A stretch of 64,000 bases of DNA from Sodalis glossinidius str. 'morsitans' (GCF_000010085.1 NC_007712.1:620001-684000); one strand, 5' to 3'; positions 27,001 through 35,527 are shown, counted from the stretch's first letter. Notes: generated from the sequence alone by a model not told the origin. Numbers and translations are program-made.

Positions 27001-27893
27001 TGTCGCCGGATATCGTGTTTAAAGCCACGCCGACGCTATTCGCCCTCAATGGTAAGGTCGATATCCCCTGGGCGCGTATCGAGGTGAAAGATATGCCCCA
27101 AAGCGCGGTCGGCGTCTCCAGCGATGAAGTGTTGCTGGACGACAACCTGCAGCCGGTGCCCGACAGCGCCAGCGGCGCCGCGATCCCGATTAGCTCAAAC
27201 CTGCTGGTTCACGTCGGCCCGGATGTGCGCCTTGACGCTTTTGGCCTGAAAGCCAGACTGACGGGCGATCTGAAAGTGGCGCAGGATAAACAAGGGCTGG
27301 GACTTAACGGACAAATCGATATTCCCTCCGGTCGTTTCCATGCCTACGGGCAGGATTTGATCGTTAACAAAGGACAACTGTTGTTCTCCGGCCCGGTCGA
27401 TCAGCCTTACCTGAACATCGAAGCCATCCGCAATCCGGATTCCACCGGAGATGATGTTACGGCTGGGGTCCGGGTAACTGGATTGGCCGATCAGCCGAAA
27501 GTAGAAGTCTTTTCCGATCCGGTCAAATCCCAGCAGGAGGCGCTGTCTTATTTGCTGCGTGGACAGGGTCTGGACGCTTCGGGCGCCGACAGCAATATGA
27601 TGACGTCGATGTTAATTGGCATGGGGGTTGCGCAAAGCGGGCAAGTTGTGGGTAAAATCGGACAAGCATTCGGGGTAAGCGATCTGGCGCTGGATACTCA
27701 GGGGGTTGGCGACAGCTCCCAAGTGGTGGTCAGCGGATATATCGCGCCTGGTCTGCAGGTTAAATACGGTGTGGGTATTTTTGATTCTTTGGCGATGTTA
27801 ACGCTGCGTTATCGTTTAATGCCTAAACTTTATCTGGAAGCTGTGTCTGGTCTTAACCAGGCGCTAGACTTGCTCTATCTGTTTGAGTTTTAA
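24069..27893 (+). CDS. tamB: Translocation and assembly module inner-membrane protein TamB
   Basis: TamB is an AsmA-like bridge protein: one N-terminal transmembrane anchor (LGVVLLLVLLLGALAYLIG, residues about 9-27), then a very long hydrophobic-groove beta-taco spanning the periplasm, ending in the conserved DUF490/TamB domain (IPSGRFHAYGQDLIVNKGQL, YLLRGQGLDASGADS, LYLFEF). The length of 1274 residues is family-typical (E. coli 1259). The 4-base overlap with tamA and intactness of both indicate a working TamAB system, despite decay on either side. Confidence 0.96.
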   Translation: MSLVKKICLGVVLLLVLLLGALAYLIGTTSGLHLLLNGAARWVPGLEMASVNGGWRDLTIKQLRYQMPGVTVGAGEFHLVLDFSCLRQRQLCINDLALRDVMVGVNTAELGPPAPIAQEASDGGPLSTPYPLILRRLALDNVQVKVDNTRIALDEFTTGFQFEGNSLTVTPTRIAGLLVALPTAAQLVADKAAAAAAQAIKPDMRTPAQKRADEEAARVAIRAEPPLAETLHALFAKPLLLPLPSFTLPLNLTLASVDGENLHLTGDANLLITRLRLQATTQDQHAELTLLDIDSPQGLLNASGHAELSGRWPVAMTVNTTLNSAPLKGEKIKFAVDGELRDELRAALNLSGPLTAQLALKTRLAQAGLPLTLTFDSQSLQWPLTGTPQYQARGVALRLDGEARDYRLALKAALSGEGLPPADVTLDAKGNTDGFTLSRLRLAALQGNTDLSAVVDWQRAISWRSELALSGINTARQWPDWPARVEGKITSRGSLYGGNWQLQVPELDLHGQIRQNALTAKGSLRGNAAGQWQVPQLLLALGRNQLTVKGELNDVFALDAVLNAPALNGALPGLGGRAAGNIKLRGNLQAPQLLMDLDAHALRWGEMSIARIALQGDVRSSDIVRGDVQLRLDRLQQGALSIAQLTLDATGDEKQHQLKLAMQGEPVAGQLQLNGSFDRQQQRWQGTLSQTRFDTPVGEWPLTLDYWAATQNLVMGQHCLQNPNAQICAPQNIDLGASGQASVLLNRFDLAMLKPMLPVETQVSGVFTGRADMRWTAGGGLPQGKVALVGSGVKVSQTVQGKTLPVDFETLTLNAALDKGLARLDWLIKIAGNGQFNGQVQVADLQSRRGLSGKVNINNLSLALLKPLLSRGESVDGLVNAALRLGGDVQRPQLYGQLGLELLVIKGTFMPFAMTDSRLALSFSGTRSALQGLIGTTHGQVNLTGDADWSRMEAWRARINAQGNRVRITVPPMVRLDMSPDIVFKATPTLFALNGKVDIPWARIEVKDMPQSAVGVSSDEVLLDDNLQPVPDSASGAAIPISSNLLVHVGPDVRLDAFGLKARLTGDLKVAQDKQGLGLNGQIDIPSGRFHAYGQDLIVNKGQLLFSGPVDQPYLNIEAIRNPDSTGDDVTAGVRVTGLADQPKVEVFSDPVKSQQEALSYLLRGQGLDASGADSNMMTSMLIGMGVAQSGQVVGKIGQAFGVSDLALDTQGVGDSSQVVVSGYIAPGLQVKYGVGIFDSLAMLTLRYRLMPKLYLEAVSGLNQALDLLYLFEF

Positions 27894-27895
27894 CC

Positions 27896-28234
27896 ATGCG
27901 AATTATTGTTTACGGTAGTCTGCGACGCAAACAGGGAAACAGTCATTGGATGACGAACGCCCAATGGCTGGGAGATTACACTATCCCAGGCTACGAACTT
28001 TACGATCTCGGCCATTACCAGGCGGTAGTGTCGGGCAATGGCGCGGTCTATGGCGAAGTGTACCGCATAGATTCCACCACCCTGGCGGAGTTGGATGCGC
28101 TGCGCACCAAAAGCGGCGAATACAAGCGGGTCCTTATCGGCACGCCCTACGGCAGCGCCTGGATGTATCTGTACCAGCGTCCGGTGGACGGTCTGAGGCT
28201 GTTGCCGGGAGGATATTGGGTCCGCCGGCATTAG
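27896..28234 (+). CDS. ytfP: Gamma-glutamylcyclotransferase-like protein YtfP
   Basis: The start MRIIVYGSLRRKQGNSHWM carries the family YGSLR substrate-binding loop. The fold continues with GAVYGEVYRIDSTTLAELDAL to the end. It has 112 residues (E. coli 113). It belongs to the GGCT/AIG2-like family, but its actual substrate is unknown. It starts 3 bases after tamB and is presumably co-transcribed. Confidence 0.93.
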   Translation: MRIIVYGSLRRKQGNSHWMTNAQWLGDYTIPGYELYDLGHYQAVVSGNGAVYGEVYRIDSTTLAELDALRTKSGEYKRVLIGTPYGSAWMYLYQRPVDGLRLLPGGYWVRRH

Positions 28235-28263
28235 GATCACTCTGACGAAGCCGGCTAAGGAGT

Positions 28264-28294
28264 GAAAAAAACCGCTCGGTGAGCGGTTTTTTTT
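28264..28294. terminator. Bidirectional terminator between convergent ytfP and ppa
   Basis: The stem AAAAAACCGCTC / GAGCGGTTTTTT with a GGT loop (core arms 28271-28277 and 28281-28287) is flanked by A-run and T-run on the two sides. It serves convergent transcripts from tamAB-ytfP and ppa. Confidence 0.92.
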
Positions 28295-28304
28295 GGCGCC
28301 GCGA

Positions 28305-28832
28305 TTACTTTTTGGCGCGCTCAAAGGAGGCGATAATTTCGGCTTTGGCCGCTTCGTTGTTATCCCATCCGTCCACCTTGACCCATTTGCCGGCTTCCAA
28401 ATCTTTATAATGCTCAAAGAAATGCGTGATTTGCGCACGCAACAACGGCGGCAGATCGTCTACGTCTTTGATGTGGTCATACTCTTTCGACAATTTGGTG
28501 TGCGGTACCGCCACCAGCTTGGCGTCTTCGCCGGACTCATCGGTCATTTTCAGCACGCCCACCGGACGGCAGCGTACTACGGAGCCTGGCTGCAACGGAT
28601 AGGGTGTGGGCACCAGCACGTCTATCGGATCGCCATCCAGGGAAAGCGTGTGGTTGATATAGCCATAGTTGCAGGGATAGAACATCGCGGTGGACATGAA
28701 GCGATCGACAAACAGGGCGCCGCTTTCCTTGTCAACTTCGTATTTTATGGGGGAAGCATTAGCCGGAATTTCGATGATCACATAAATATCTTCCGGCAAA
28801 TCTTTGCCTGCTGGTACCTGATTCAAACTCAT
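28305..28832 (-). CDS. ppa: Inorganic pyrophosphatase
   Basis: This is a soluble family I pyrophosphatase that hydrolyses PPi to drive biosynthetic reactions. The signature DGDPIDVLV with metal-binding Asp residues, YGYINHTLS and the C-terminal KWVKVDGWDN are present. It has 175 residues (E. coli 176). It is an essential gene and is intact. It points leftwards towards the shared terminator. Confidence 0.97.
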   Translation of the reverse strand: MSLNQVPAGKDLPEDIYVIIEIPANASPIKYEVDKESGALFVDRFMSTAMFYPCNYGYINHTLSLDGDPIDVLVPTPYPLQPGSVVRCRPVGVLKMTDESGEDAKLVAVPHTKLSKEYDHIKDVDDLPPLLRAQITHFFEHYKDLEAGKWVKVDGWDNNEAAKAEIIASFERAKK

Positions 28833-29024
28833 GTCGTTTTCCTTAAACTTTCCAATAGTGGCGAGGCGACTAGTATAACCGATTTCCCCCCGCGGTGCGC
28901 CCGGCGCCCGCGGGGGAACTCACGTTGTTGCGCCGGTCACACCGGCGTCAGCCCGGCCTGTGGCGCGGGCGCATAGGGTAACGGCACGGCAGTCTGCGCT
29001 GCCGAGCCGACAAACTTCCCCGGT

Positions 29025-30026
29025 TTAAACGTTATCCGGATAATCGCGGATAAAGCGCTCTACATCGTTAACCATTGACTCCGTGCCAGTGAAGAACGCG
29101 GAACGCTGGTGCAGCTCGTGCGGCTGGATGTCCAGTATACGGTTTTTACCGTCGCTGGCCTTGCCGCCGGCCTGCTCAGCCAGAAAGGCTATTGGATTGC
29201 ATTCATAGGCCAGGCGCAGCTTGCCGTTGGGATGGGTTGCGGTGCTGGGGTAAAGATAAATGCCGCCTTTGAGTAGATTGCGATGGAAATCGGACACCAG
29301 CGAACCGATATAGCGCGAGGTGTAAGGACGGTGGGTCGCTTCGTCCATCTCCTGGCAGTATTTGATGTATTTCTTCACCCCGTTGGGGAACTTGATATAG
29401 TTGCCCTCGTTGATCGAGTACATCTGCCCGGTGGCGGGGAAACGCACGCTTTCATGGGACAGGCAAAACACGCCCAGCGACGGATCGTAGGTAAAAGCGT
29501 GTACGCCGCAGCCGGTGGTGTACACCAGCATCGTGGAGGAACCGTAGACCACATAGCCTGCGGCCACCTGTTTATTGCCGGGCTGAAGGAAATCTTCTTT
29601 AGTCACCGGTGTACCCAGCGGGGTAATGCGCCGGTAAATGGAGAAAATGGTGCCGACCGAAACGTTGACATCGATATTGGACGAACCGTCCAGCGGATCC
29701 ATCAGCACCACATATTTGCCGTTTTCCACCCCTTCAAAGACGACGATTTCATCTTCTTCTTCGGAAGCAATGCCCGCCACTTGTCCACGGGCTTTCAGCG
29801 CCGCCTTCAGCTTTTCATTCGCGAACAGATCCAGCTTCATCTGGACTTCGCCCTGCACGTTTTCAGCCCCGCTGGTGCCGAGGATATCCACCAGTCCTGC
29901 TTTGTTGATGTCACGGTGAATGATTTTAGCCCCGAGCTTTATCGCTGAAAGTAACGCGGTAAGCTCGCCGGTGGCATGCGGAAAATCATGCTGTTTCTCA
30001 ACAATAAACTCGCCTAAAGTTTTCAT
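29025..30026 (-). CDS. fbp: Fructose-1,6-bisphosphatase class I
   Basis: Fbp catalyses the gluconeogenic step from fructose-1,6-bisphosphate to fructose-6-phosphate. The metal site DPLDGSSNIDVNVSVGTIF, the substrate motif SRYIGSLVSDFHRNL and the C-terminal RIIRDY-like end (ERFIRDYPDNV) are intact in 333 residues (E. coli 332). It is divergent from mpl. The 190 bases separating it from ppa show nothing further. Confidence 0.97.
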   Translation of the reverse strand: MKTLGEFIVEKQHDFPHATGELTALLSAIKLGAKIIHRDINKAGLVDILGTSGAENVQGEVQMKLDLFANEKLKAALKARGQVAGIASEEEDEIVVFEGVENGKYVVLMDPLDGSSNIDVNVSVGTIFSIYRRITPLGTPVTKEDFLQPGNKQVAAGYVVYGSSTMLVYTTGCGVHAFTYDPSLGVFCLSHESVRFPATGQMYSINEGNYIKFPNGVKKYIKYCQEMDEATHRPYTSRYIGSLVSDFHRNLLKGGIYLYPSTATHPNGKLRLAYECNPIAFLAEQAGGKASDGKNRILDIQPHELHQRSAFFTGTESMVNDVERFIRDYPDNV

Positions 30027-30215
30027 GACACATTCCCTGAATCTCTAAAAAGGACCCTGAAGCTACGGATGAAAAGCGGTATAATTTTTTTACCACTACG
30101 CGTTTGTCCATCAGTTTAGCCTAAACAGATTACCAGTACATCATCAAATACCGTTTCTATCAATCGGCCGGGGCGCTAGAATAGGCGGCAATACGCGGCT
30201 AAAAATGGAAAAATT

Positions 30216-31583
30216 ATGCGCATTCATATTCTTGGTATCTGCGGCACCTTTATGGGCGGTCTGGCGATGCTGGCGCGTTCTCTGGGACATGACGTTACCG
30301 GTTCGGATGATAATATCTATCCGCCGATGAGTACGCTGCTGCAAGAGCAGGGAATCGGCCTGATTCAGGGTTACGACCCGGCGCAGCTCGATCCGACCCC
30401 GGATTGGGTCATCATCGGTAACGCCATGACGCGGGGTAATCCCTGCGTGGAAGCGGTACTGGAACGCGGTATCCCTTATGTCTCCGGTCCGCAGTGGCTG
30501 CATGATCACGTGCTGGCACAGCGATGGGTGATCGCCGTCGCCGGCACCCACGGTAAAACCACCACCGCCGGCATGGTCGCCTGGATCCTGGAAGAGTTCG
30601 GTTACCAACCTGGTTTCGTGATTGGCGGCGTACCGGGTAATTTCGCCGTTTCCGCCCGGCTTGGCGACGGGCCGTTTTTCGTCGTGGAAGCGGATGAATA
30701 CGATTGCGCCTTTTTCGACAAGCGGTCCAAATTCGTCCATTACTGTCCGCGAACCCTCATTCTGAATAATATGGAATTTGACCACGCCGATATCTTCGAT
30801 GATCTCAAAGCGATTCAAAAGCAGTTCCATCACCTGATTCGCTTAGTGCCCGGCAAAGGAAAAATTATTCTGCCGGATAACGATGTCAATCTTAAACACA
30901 CTGTGGCGATGGGCTGCTGGAGCGAGACGGAATACACAGGTGAAGAAGGCGTGTGGCGGGCGAAGAAAGTCGCGCCGGACGCCAGCGGTTTTGAGGTGTT
31001 TTTGCACTATGAGCCCGTCGGCACGGTCAACTGGCAGTTGGTAGGCGAGCATAATATGCACAACGCGCTGATGGCTGTCGCCGCCGTTCGCCATGTCGGC
31101 GTGCAGCCGGCGGACGCCTGCCGGGCGCTGGACGGCTTTATCAACGCCCGCCGGCGCCTGGAGCTGAAAGGGACCGTCAACGGCGTGACGATGTATGATG
31201 ATTTTGCTCATCATCCCACCGCTATCCTGGCGACGCTCGCGGCGCTGCGCAGCAAAGTGGGCGGCACGGCGCGCATCATCGCCGTGCTGGAGCCTCGTTC
31301 CAATACGATGAAGATGGGCTTATCCAAAAATGAGCTGGCGCCGTCACTCGGCCGCGCGGATGAGGTGTTTCTCTATCAGCCGCAGCATATTCCCTGGCAG
31401 GTGAGCGAAGTGGCGGAAGCCTGCGTGCAGCCGGCGCACTGCAGCGCCGATGTCGATACGCTGGTGGAAATGGTAGTGAAGACCGCGCAGCCGGGCGATT
31501 ACATCCTGGTGATGAGCAATGGCGGCTTCGGCGGCATTCATGCCAAGCTTTTGCACCAGCTGGGGCAAAAAGCGGCGCGGTAG
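30216..31583 (+). CDS. mpl: UDP-MurNAc:L-alanyl-gamma-D-glutamyl-meso-diaminopimelate ligase Mpl
   Basis: Mpl is a Mur-ligase-family enzyme that reattaches recycled murein tripeptide to UDP-MurNAc. The N-terminal Rossmann-like MRIHILGICGTFMGGLAMLA, ATP loop GTHGKTTTAGM, VEADEYDCAFFDKRSKF and C-terminal DDFAHHPTAI are intact. It has 455 residues (E. coli 457). It closes the part of the window that follows E. coli 95-96 min order. Confidence 0.96.
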   Translation: MRIHILGICGTFMGGLAMLARSLGHDVTGSDDNIYPPMSTLLQEQGIGLIQGYDPAQLDPTPDWVIIGNAMTRGNPCVEAVLERGIPYVSGPQWLHDHVLAQRWVIAVAGTHGKTTTAGMVAWILEEFGYQPGFVIGGVPGNFAVSARLGDGPFFVVEADEYDCAFFDKRSKFVHYCPRTLILNNMEFDHADIFDDLKAIQKQFHHLIRLVPGKGKIILPDNDVNLKHTVAMGCWSETEYTGEEGVWRAKKVAPDASGFEVFLHYEPVGTVNWQLVGEHNMHNALMAVAAVRHVGVQPADACRALDGFINARRRLELKGTVNGVTMYDDFAHHPTAILATLAALRSKVGGTARIIAVLEPRSNTMKMGLSKNELAPSLGRADEVFLYQPQHIPWQVSEVAEACVQPAHCSADVDTLVEMVVKTAQPGDYILVMSNGGFGGIHAKLLHQLGQKAAR

Positions 31584-31621
31584 CGTTTCGGCGCGAGGTT
31601 AAGCTATGCCGTTCTCAGGCC

Positions 31622-31641
31622 AAAAAACCCCCGCAAGCGGG
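31622..31641 (-). terminator. Possible leftward terminator
   Basis: On the minus strand, a short GC hairpin (CCCG / CGGG, loop CTTG) is followed by six T (complement of A-run 31622-31627). It would end leftward transcripts coming from the yhcN-like/argR side, opposite the mpl 3' end. The stem is short, so confidence is modest. Confidence 0.45.
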
Positions 31642-31809
31642 AGAAATTGTCTGCTAGACGATGAGGGAATCATCAAATCGCGATGGATTAATTCCGGACA
31701 CAGGATTAACTGAGGGTCGCCGCGAGTTTGATGTGGTTTACAGAGAGTGTTTCACAACGTGACACATTGCACAGTGCTGCCAAAAAATAGGGGCCCCCTG
31801 AGGGTGACC

Positions 31810-32063
31810 TGCCGGCCGTGACCCGTGACAGTTACCGTGTTCATAAGCTTCAGTCACATGGTAGGCGCGGGGGCGCCTTTGGCGTCAGCCGCCTGATTCA
31901 ATGCCTGGTGAATGTCGCTCGGTGCGCCGTCGACACCGCTGACGCTGCCCATTGGCTGTAAATCCTGGGTCTGCTGTAGCGAGATAGAGTCCACGGCGAA
32001 AGCACCGAAGGACAAAGCGGAAAGCGCCGTCATCAAGGGTAATACCGTTTTGGTGTTCATCAT
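31810..32063 (-). pseudogene. Frameshifted YhcN-like periplasmic protein (DUF1471)
   Basis: The start MMNTKTVLPLMTALSALSFG is a Sec signal ending AFA, followed by VDSISLQQTQDLQPMGSVSG and HQALNQAADAKGA, typical of the YhcN/BhsA/McbA family. The frame ends PAPTM and stops at 31854, about 15-20 residues short. Immediately downstream a shifted frame reads YHVTEAYEHGN, the missing family C terminus (compare AYQITEA...GDTWHATAELYK of YhcN), followed by further decay. AGGAA lies before the ATG. The position after argR is that of E. coli yhcN. A TATACT element on the minus strand at about 32121-32126 may be its promoter. Confidence 0.75.
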
Positions 32064-32743
32064 GTTTTTCCTCATCAGCCGCATCCCATATTCTGTACTG
32101 TGATGCACATCACGACGCTAAGTATACACTAGTAACTTGATGTGCTAATTTCTTGATAATAGTTTTTTATAAAACTTTAAGTGTAATTATGTTGTTATTA
32201 GAAGCAAAGATTATTAAATTTGCACAAAAAATAGCCGAACTTTGTTAAAGTCATGTAAAATCATGTGGATAAGATGATGTGGCTAAAAGTGTGGTCCATA
32301 TCAGCATTTCTCACTGCCTCACAGATGAAGTCCTTTATTTCTGACAGGTAACACCGGATGTCACGCTATTTACCAAGGTGCAAAAGCTTACTGCTGGTAA
32401 GGAAATGTTAACAAGATGAGTCGTGGGCGCTTTACCGCTATGACGTTAGTTCGGAGCTTGAAGGCTACCCGGGGCGCAACGAGCTCAGGCGTCGATGATT
32501 CACTGTCAAAGCGTGCGCTCCCTTGGCATCACCGGGGAACGCTGCGCTGCTGGCATCGAGGGTCGCATTGGGCGGCGGAGCGGGTTAACGTCGGCGGTGA
32601 GAGCCGCCGAACACGAAGGAGAGGCGCCGTGAAGGGCCGCCTGACGGCGCATAAGGCGCAGATGGACGCCGGCGGATATCCCCCGGCGAAGCGGCTGACA
32701 TGTCGCACCTTGGGCGTAGCAGGCTCTGATGGCAAAGGCGGGA
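32064..32743. other. Gene-poor gap between the yhcN-like gene and argR
   Basis: About 680 bases. The part at 32110-32330 is AT-rich and probably contains the yhcN-like promoter. The part at 32400-32740 is GC-rich and has short open frames on both strands without recognisable similarity, signal peptides or good ribosome-binding sites. I see no RNA gene, repeat or mobile element and treat it as decayed intergenic DNA. Confidence 0.5.
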
Positions 32744-33214
32744 TCACAGTTCCTGGTTAAAATGGACCAGGATGAAGTGATACAACCGCTTGACTGAGAA
32801 GCCGGGGGCGGGTGTGGTAAAGACGGTATCATCGCCGGCGATGGTGCCGAGGATCCCCTCCGATTTCCCCAGCGAATCCAGCATCCGGGCGATGAGCTGG
32901 GCCGCGCCGGGACTGGTATGGATGACGACCAGTGCGTCATTATGATCCACATCCAGCACCAGATTTTTCAGCGGGCTGCTGGCAGTGGGAACGCCGAGCT
33001 CCGCCTGAAGGCAGTACACCATTTCCATCTTGGCGTTGCGGGTACGCACCGCACCAAACTTAGTCAGCATGCGCGAGACCTTGGATTGGTTGATGTTCTC
33101 GAAGCCAGCCTCCTGCAGCGCAAGCACAATCTCGCCCTGAGAGCTGAATTTTTCCTCTTTCAGCAGCGCCTTGAACGCCTTGACCAGTTCTTCCTGTTTC
33201 GATTGATTTCGCAT
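32744..33214 (-). CDS. argR: Arginine repressor ArgR
   Basis: ArgR is a hexameric L-arginine-dependent repressor of arginine biosynthesis and a cofactor in XerCD recombination at cer-type sites. The N-terminal winged helix (SSQGEIVLALQEAGFENINQ, then SKVSRML) and the C-terminal oligomerisation/arginine-binding domain with GTIAGDDTVF are intact. The length of 156 residues equals E. coli. It is divergent from mdh, the usual enterobacterial arrangement, with ARG-box-like sites in between. Confidence 0.97.
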   Translation of the reverse strand: MRNQSKQEELVKAFKALLKEEKFSSQGEIVLALQEAGFENINQSKVSRMLTKFGAVRTRNAKMEMVYCLQAELGVPTASSPLKNLVLDVDHNDALVVIHTSPGAAQLIARMLDSLGKSEGILGTIAGDDTVFTTPAPGFSVKRLYHFILVHFNQEL

Positions 33215-33242
33215 GTTTTACCGCAGAGTGAGCCGATTATTT

Positions 33243-33280
33243 AATAGATTATTATGCATAAATTTGAATTTTTATGCAAT
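33243..33280. promoter_or_regulatory. Tandem ARG boxes (ArgR operator) upstream of argR
   Basis: Core TGAATTTTTATGCA at 33265-33278 fits the ARG-box half-sites TGAAT-N4-ATKCA almost perfectly. A weaker second core TAGATTATTATGCA at 33245-33258 lies beside it with the spacing of paired boxes. They sit 30-65 bases upstream of the argR start in the argR-mdh divergent region. This is consistent with ArgR autorepression, as known in E. coli. Confidence 0.7.
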
Positions 33281-33467
33281 GGAATTGCTGCCGGTGACAG
33301 CTTCTCTGTCCATGGTCGGTGAAAAGCCTATCACTTGCAACCCGCCCGCCTATCCCAAAACGCCGCCGCAAACCTGAAGTTGATTAATTGTCTTTATTAG
33401 GCGATGCATTTATGCTTTTCAGTAGAGTATAAGATGCCATTCTTTGTAGGGTTATAAGGAGATTACA

Positions 33468-34473
33468 ATGAAAGCCGCACTGCTCGGTGCGGCAGGCGGC
33501 ATCGGCCAGGCGCTGACGACGACGACCCGTTTACCCCAGGACTGGGAACTCTCGCTGTATGACATCGCACCGGTAACGGCGGGGATTGCCGTGGATCTCA
33601 GCCATATCCCCTCACCGGTGCGGGTCCGCGGATTTTGTGGTTCAGACGCATCACCGGCGTTGCTTGGCGCCGATATCGTGCTGATTGTCGCGAGTGTTGC
33701 CCGCAAGCCCGGGATGGATCGCGCGGATCTGTTTAATGTTAATGCCGGCATCGTGCGGCAGCTGGTCGGGCCAGGTGGCGGCGTGCGCGCCGCAGGCGCT
33801 TATCGGCATCGTCACCAATCCGGTGAATACCCTTGTCCCCATCGCCGCAGGCGTGCTAGCGCAGGCAGGTGTTTACCAACCGCAAAAACTTTTTGGCATC
33901 ACGACGCTGGACGTCATACGCGCCAACCGCTATGTGGCGGACCTGAAAGTCCTGCGGCCGGACCAGATGGAGGTGCCGGTCGTGGGCGGCCACTCCGGCG
34001 TCACGATTTTGCCTTTGCTATCTCAGGTGCCGGGCATCAGTTTTAGCGATGAGGAAGTCACTCTTTTGACCCGACGGATCCGCAATGCCGGCACCGAGGT
34101 GGTCGAGGCAAAGGCCGGCGCCGGATCCGCGACGCTCGCCATGGGTTACGCCGCCGCCCGCTTTACGCTGTCGCTGGTGTGGGCACTGCAGGGGCAGCAG
34201 GGAATAATTGAATGCGCCTATGTGGAAAGCGAGACCGACTTTTCCCGCTTTTTTGCCCAGCCGCTGCAAGGCATGCGCCCGGCGAACGGTTTCTGCAACC
34301 TTAGCCCGCCGTCGGCAACGCGGGGACAGGGGGATGGGTGTTCCCTTCAGAGCAATGCGATCTTTTCATTGGCATGGCTCTGCATCCTCTACGCGGCAGA
34401 CTGTGTCCTTTTCTATTTTCTATGCCGGCGGTGCCGGCAGGGCATTGCGCGGTTTGCCGCGCGGTGGCTTTAG
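33468..34473 (+). pseudogene. mdh: Frameshifted malate dehydrogenase Mdh
   Basis: The start MKAALLGAAGGIGQAL (NAD-binding GxxGxxG) follows GGAG. The first frame continues to RKPGMDRADLFNVNAGIVRQ and shifts at about 33770. The second frame carries IGIVTNPVNTLVPIAA, the catalytic-His motif VGGHSGVTILPLLSQ and FSRFFAQPL. It then loses the usual C terminus (IGTLSAFEQNALEGML...), of which only a shifted SEQCDLFIGM may be an echo at about 34340-34375. A codon or two is also missing early (after GQAL). The 3' frame runs on in unrelated sequence to 34473. Catalytic residues remain readable, but no single frame encodes them, so the TCA enzyme is inferred to be lost. Confidence 0.88.
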
Positions 34474-35095
34474 CGCTGATAAGTCTTAGCGCAGCGCCTC
34501 GGCGTGGCTGGGCAGGTTTGCCGTCGACAAGTCTGGCGAAGCTCTGCGCACGCATCGCAGGCAACATTTGCCGCTGACATCTCGGCGGCGCAGCGCGCGG
34601 GCGGTGGCATTATGCCTGCGCCGGACGTTCCTGTGTTGCCAAGCAAGGTGTATAACGGTGAACGTTTCCCTAATGCCAAATACTTTCGCATCCGATTTCC
34701 GTGGCAAAAAAGTTAGTCGTGCCGACGTTTTCTTTTCTTTTTTCCAGACATTCTCCTTCACATAAAATTAATTTATAAAGATATAATTTATTAAATTACA
34801 GTAATAATATAGATAATGATATAAGAATTATATTTCATTGATAATGAACAATTTTTATTAATTTTGTGTTTTTTATTCTAATAGCTGGTATTGATCTCAT
34901 TTTTTAATACCACCTTTGATCCAATGCGCTTTTTTTGTGTTGTAATTAGCGTTACGACAAGTCTTTAATGTTATACATTAAATGTTGTCGTAATAGCGGA
35001 ACGGGAATCAGGTGCCGTAAATTCCACAGTACCTGCCCAAACCGTGCGATGGCGATAGCGCCAGGCTATCACCATGACAAGGAGGGGGATAAAAG
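34474..35095. other. AT-rich gap between mdh and the Mu-type regulator gene
   Basis: About 620 bases with no supportable gene. The right two-thirds (about 34720-34980) is strikingly AT-rich, with long A/T runs, unlike the GC-rich surroundings. GGAGGGGG at 35081-35088 is the ribosome-binding site of the next gene. No transposase remnant, tRNA or repeat was recognised. Confidence 0.5.
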
Positions 35096-35479
35096 ATGGA
35101 AATAAAAAAAGAATGGATTGCAACGCACGAATTGATAGGGGTAGGTGGACTACCCAAAACACGACAGGGACTGAATCGGCGTGCCAGAGAGGAGGGCTGG
35201 CAGAAAAGACGGCGCGAGGGCGCGCGCGGTAAAGCAGTTGAGTATTCCTGGCACAGTTTGCCGGACATGGTGAAAAAGACGCTTTCTTTAAGGACCAACC
35301 CGGCGGAGTACCAACTCTCCCCACAGGAGACGTCGGCTACCTGGAACGAAATTTATCGGCAACTTTCCGATGCGGAGCGCGATTTTATCGTCTCCTTTAT
35401 CGTACGAGAAGGGGTACTGAACTTGCTAAAGCGTCTTGACTATCCCGACGAACCACTTAACGACGTCAGGCCGGAATGA
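35096..35479 (+). CDS. Solo Mu-type HTH DNA-binding protein (YfeC/DUF1323-like)
   Basis: The protein has 127 residues. Residues about 5-55 (KEWIATHELIGVGGLPKTRQ, GLNRRAREEGWQKRR, then a Gly-rich wing and a SLP motif) fit the winged-helix domain found at the N terminus of phage Mu transposase and repressor (HTH_Tnp_Mu_1). Residues about 85-115 (WNEIYRQLSDAERDFIVSFI, VREGVLNLLKRL) resemble the C-terminal region of E. coli YfeC/YfeD. No transposase catalytic domain follows, so this is a stand-alone regulator rather than a truncated transposase. GGAGGGGG precedes the ATG. It faces sfsB convergently. The target is unknown. Confidence 0.75.
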   Translation: MEIKKEWIATHELIGVGGLPKTRQGLNRRAREEGWQKRRREGARGKAVEYSWHSLPDMVKKTLSLRTNPAEYQLSPQETSATWNEIYRQLSDAERDFIVSFIVREGVLNLLKRLDYPDEPLNDVRPE

Positions 35480-35527
35480 CATAGTGCGCCGGGGAAGGGA
35501 TGGTCCTCCCCGGCGCCGGCGCGTTGG

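Noticed and set aside
31785..31800. Shared AGGGGCCCCCTG sequence at about 31.8 kb and, inverted, at about 40.87 kb
   Set aside because: A short GC palindrome that can recur by chance; the flanks do not match, so it is not evidence of a mobile element.
32416..32760. A 114-codon plus-strand frame between the yhcN-like gene and argR
   Set aside because: Arg/Gly-rich composition, no ribosome-binding site, no similarity, and it overlaps the argR 3' end antisense.
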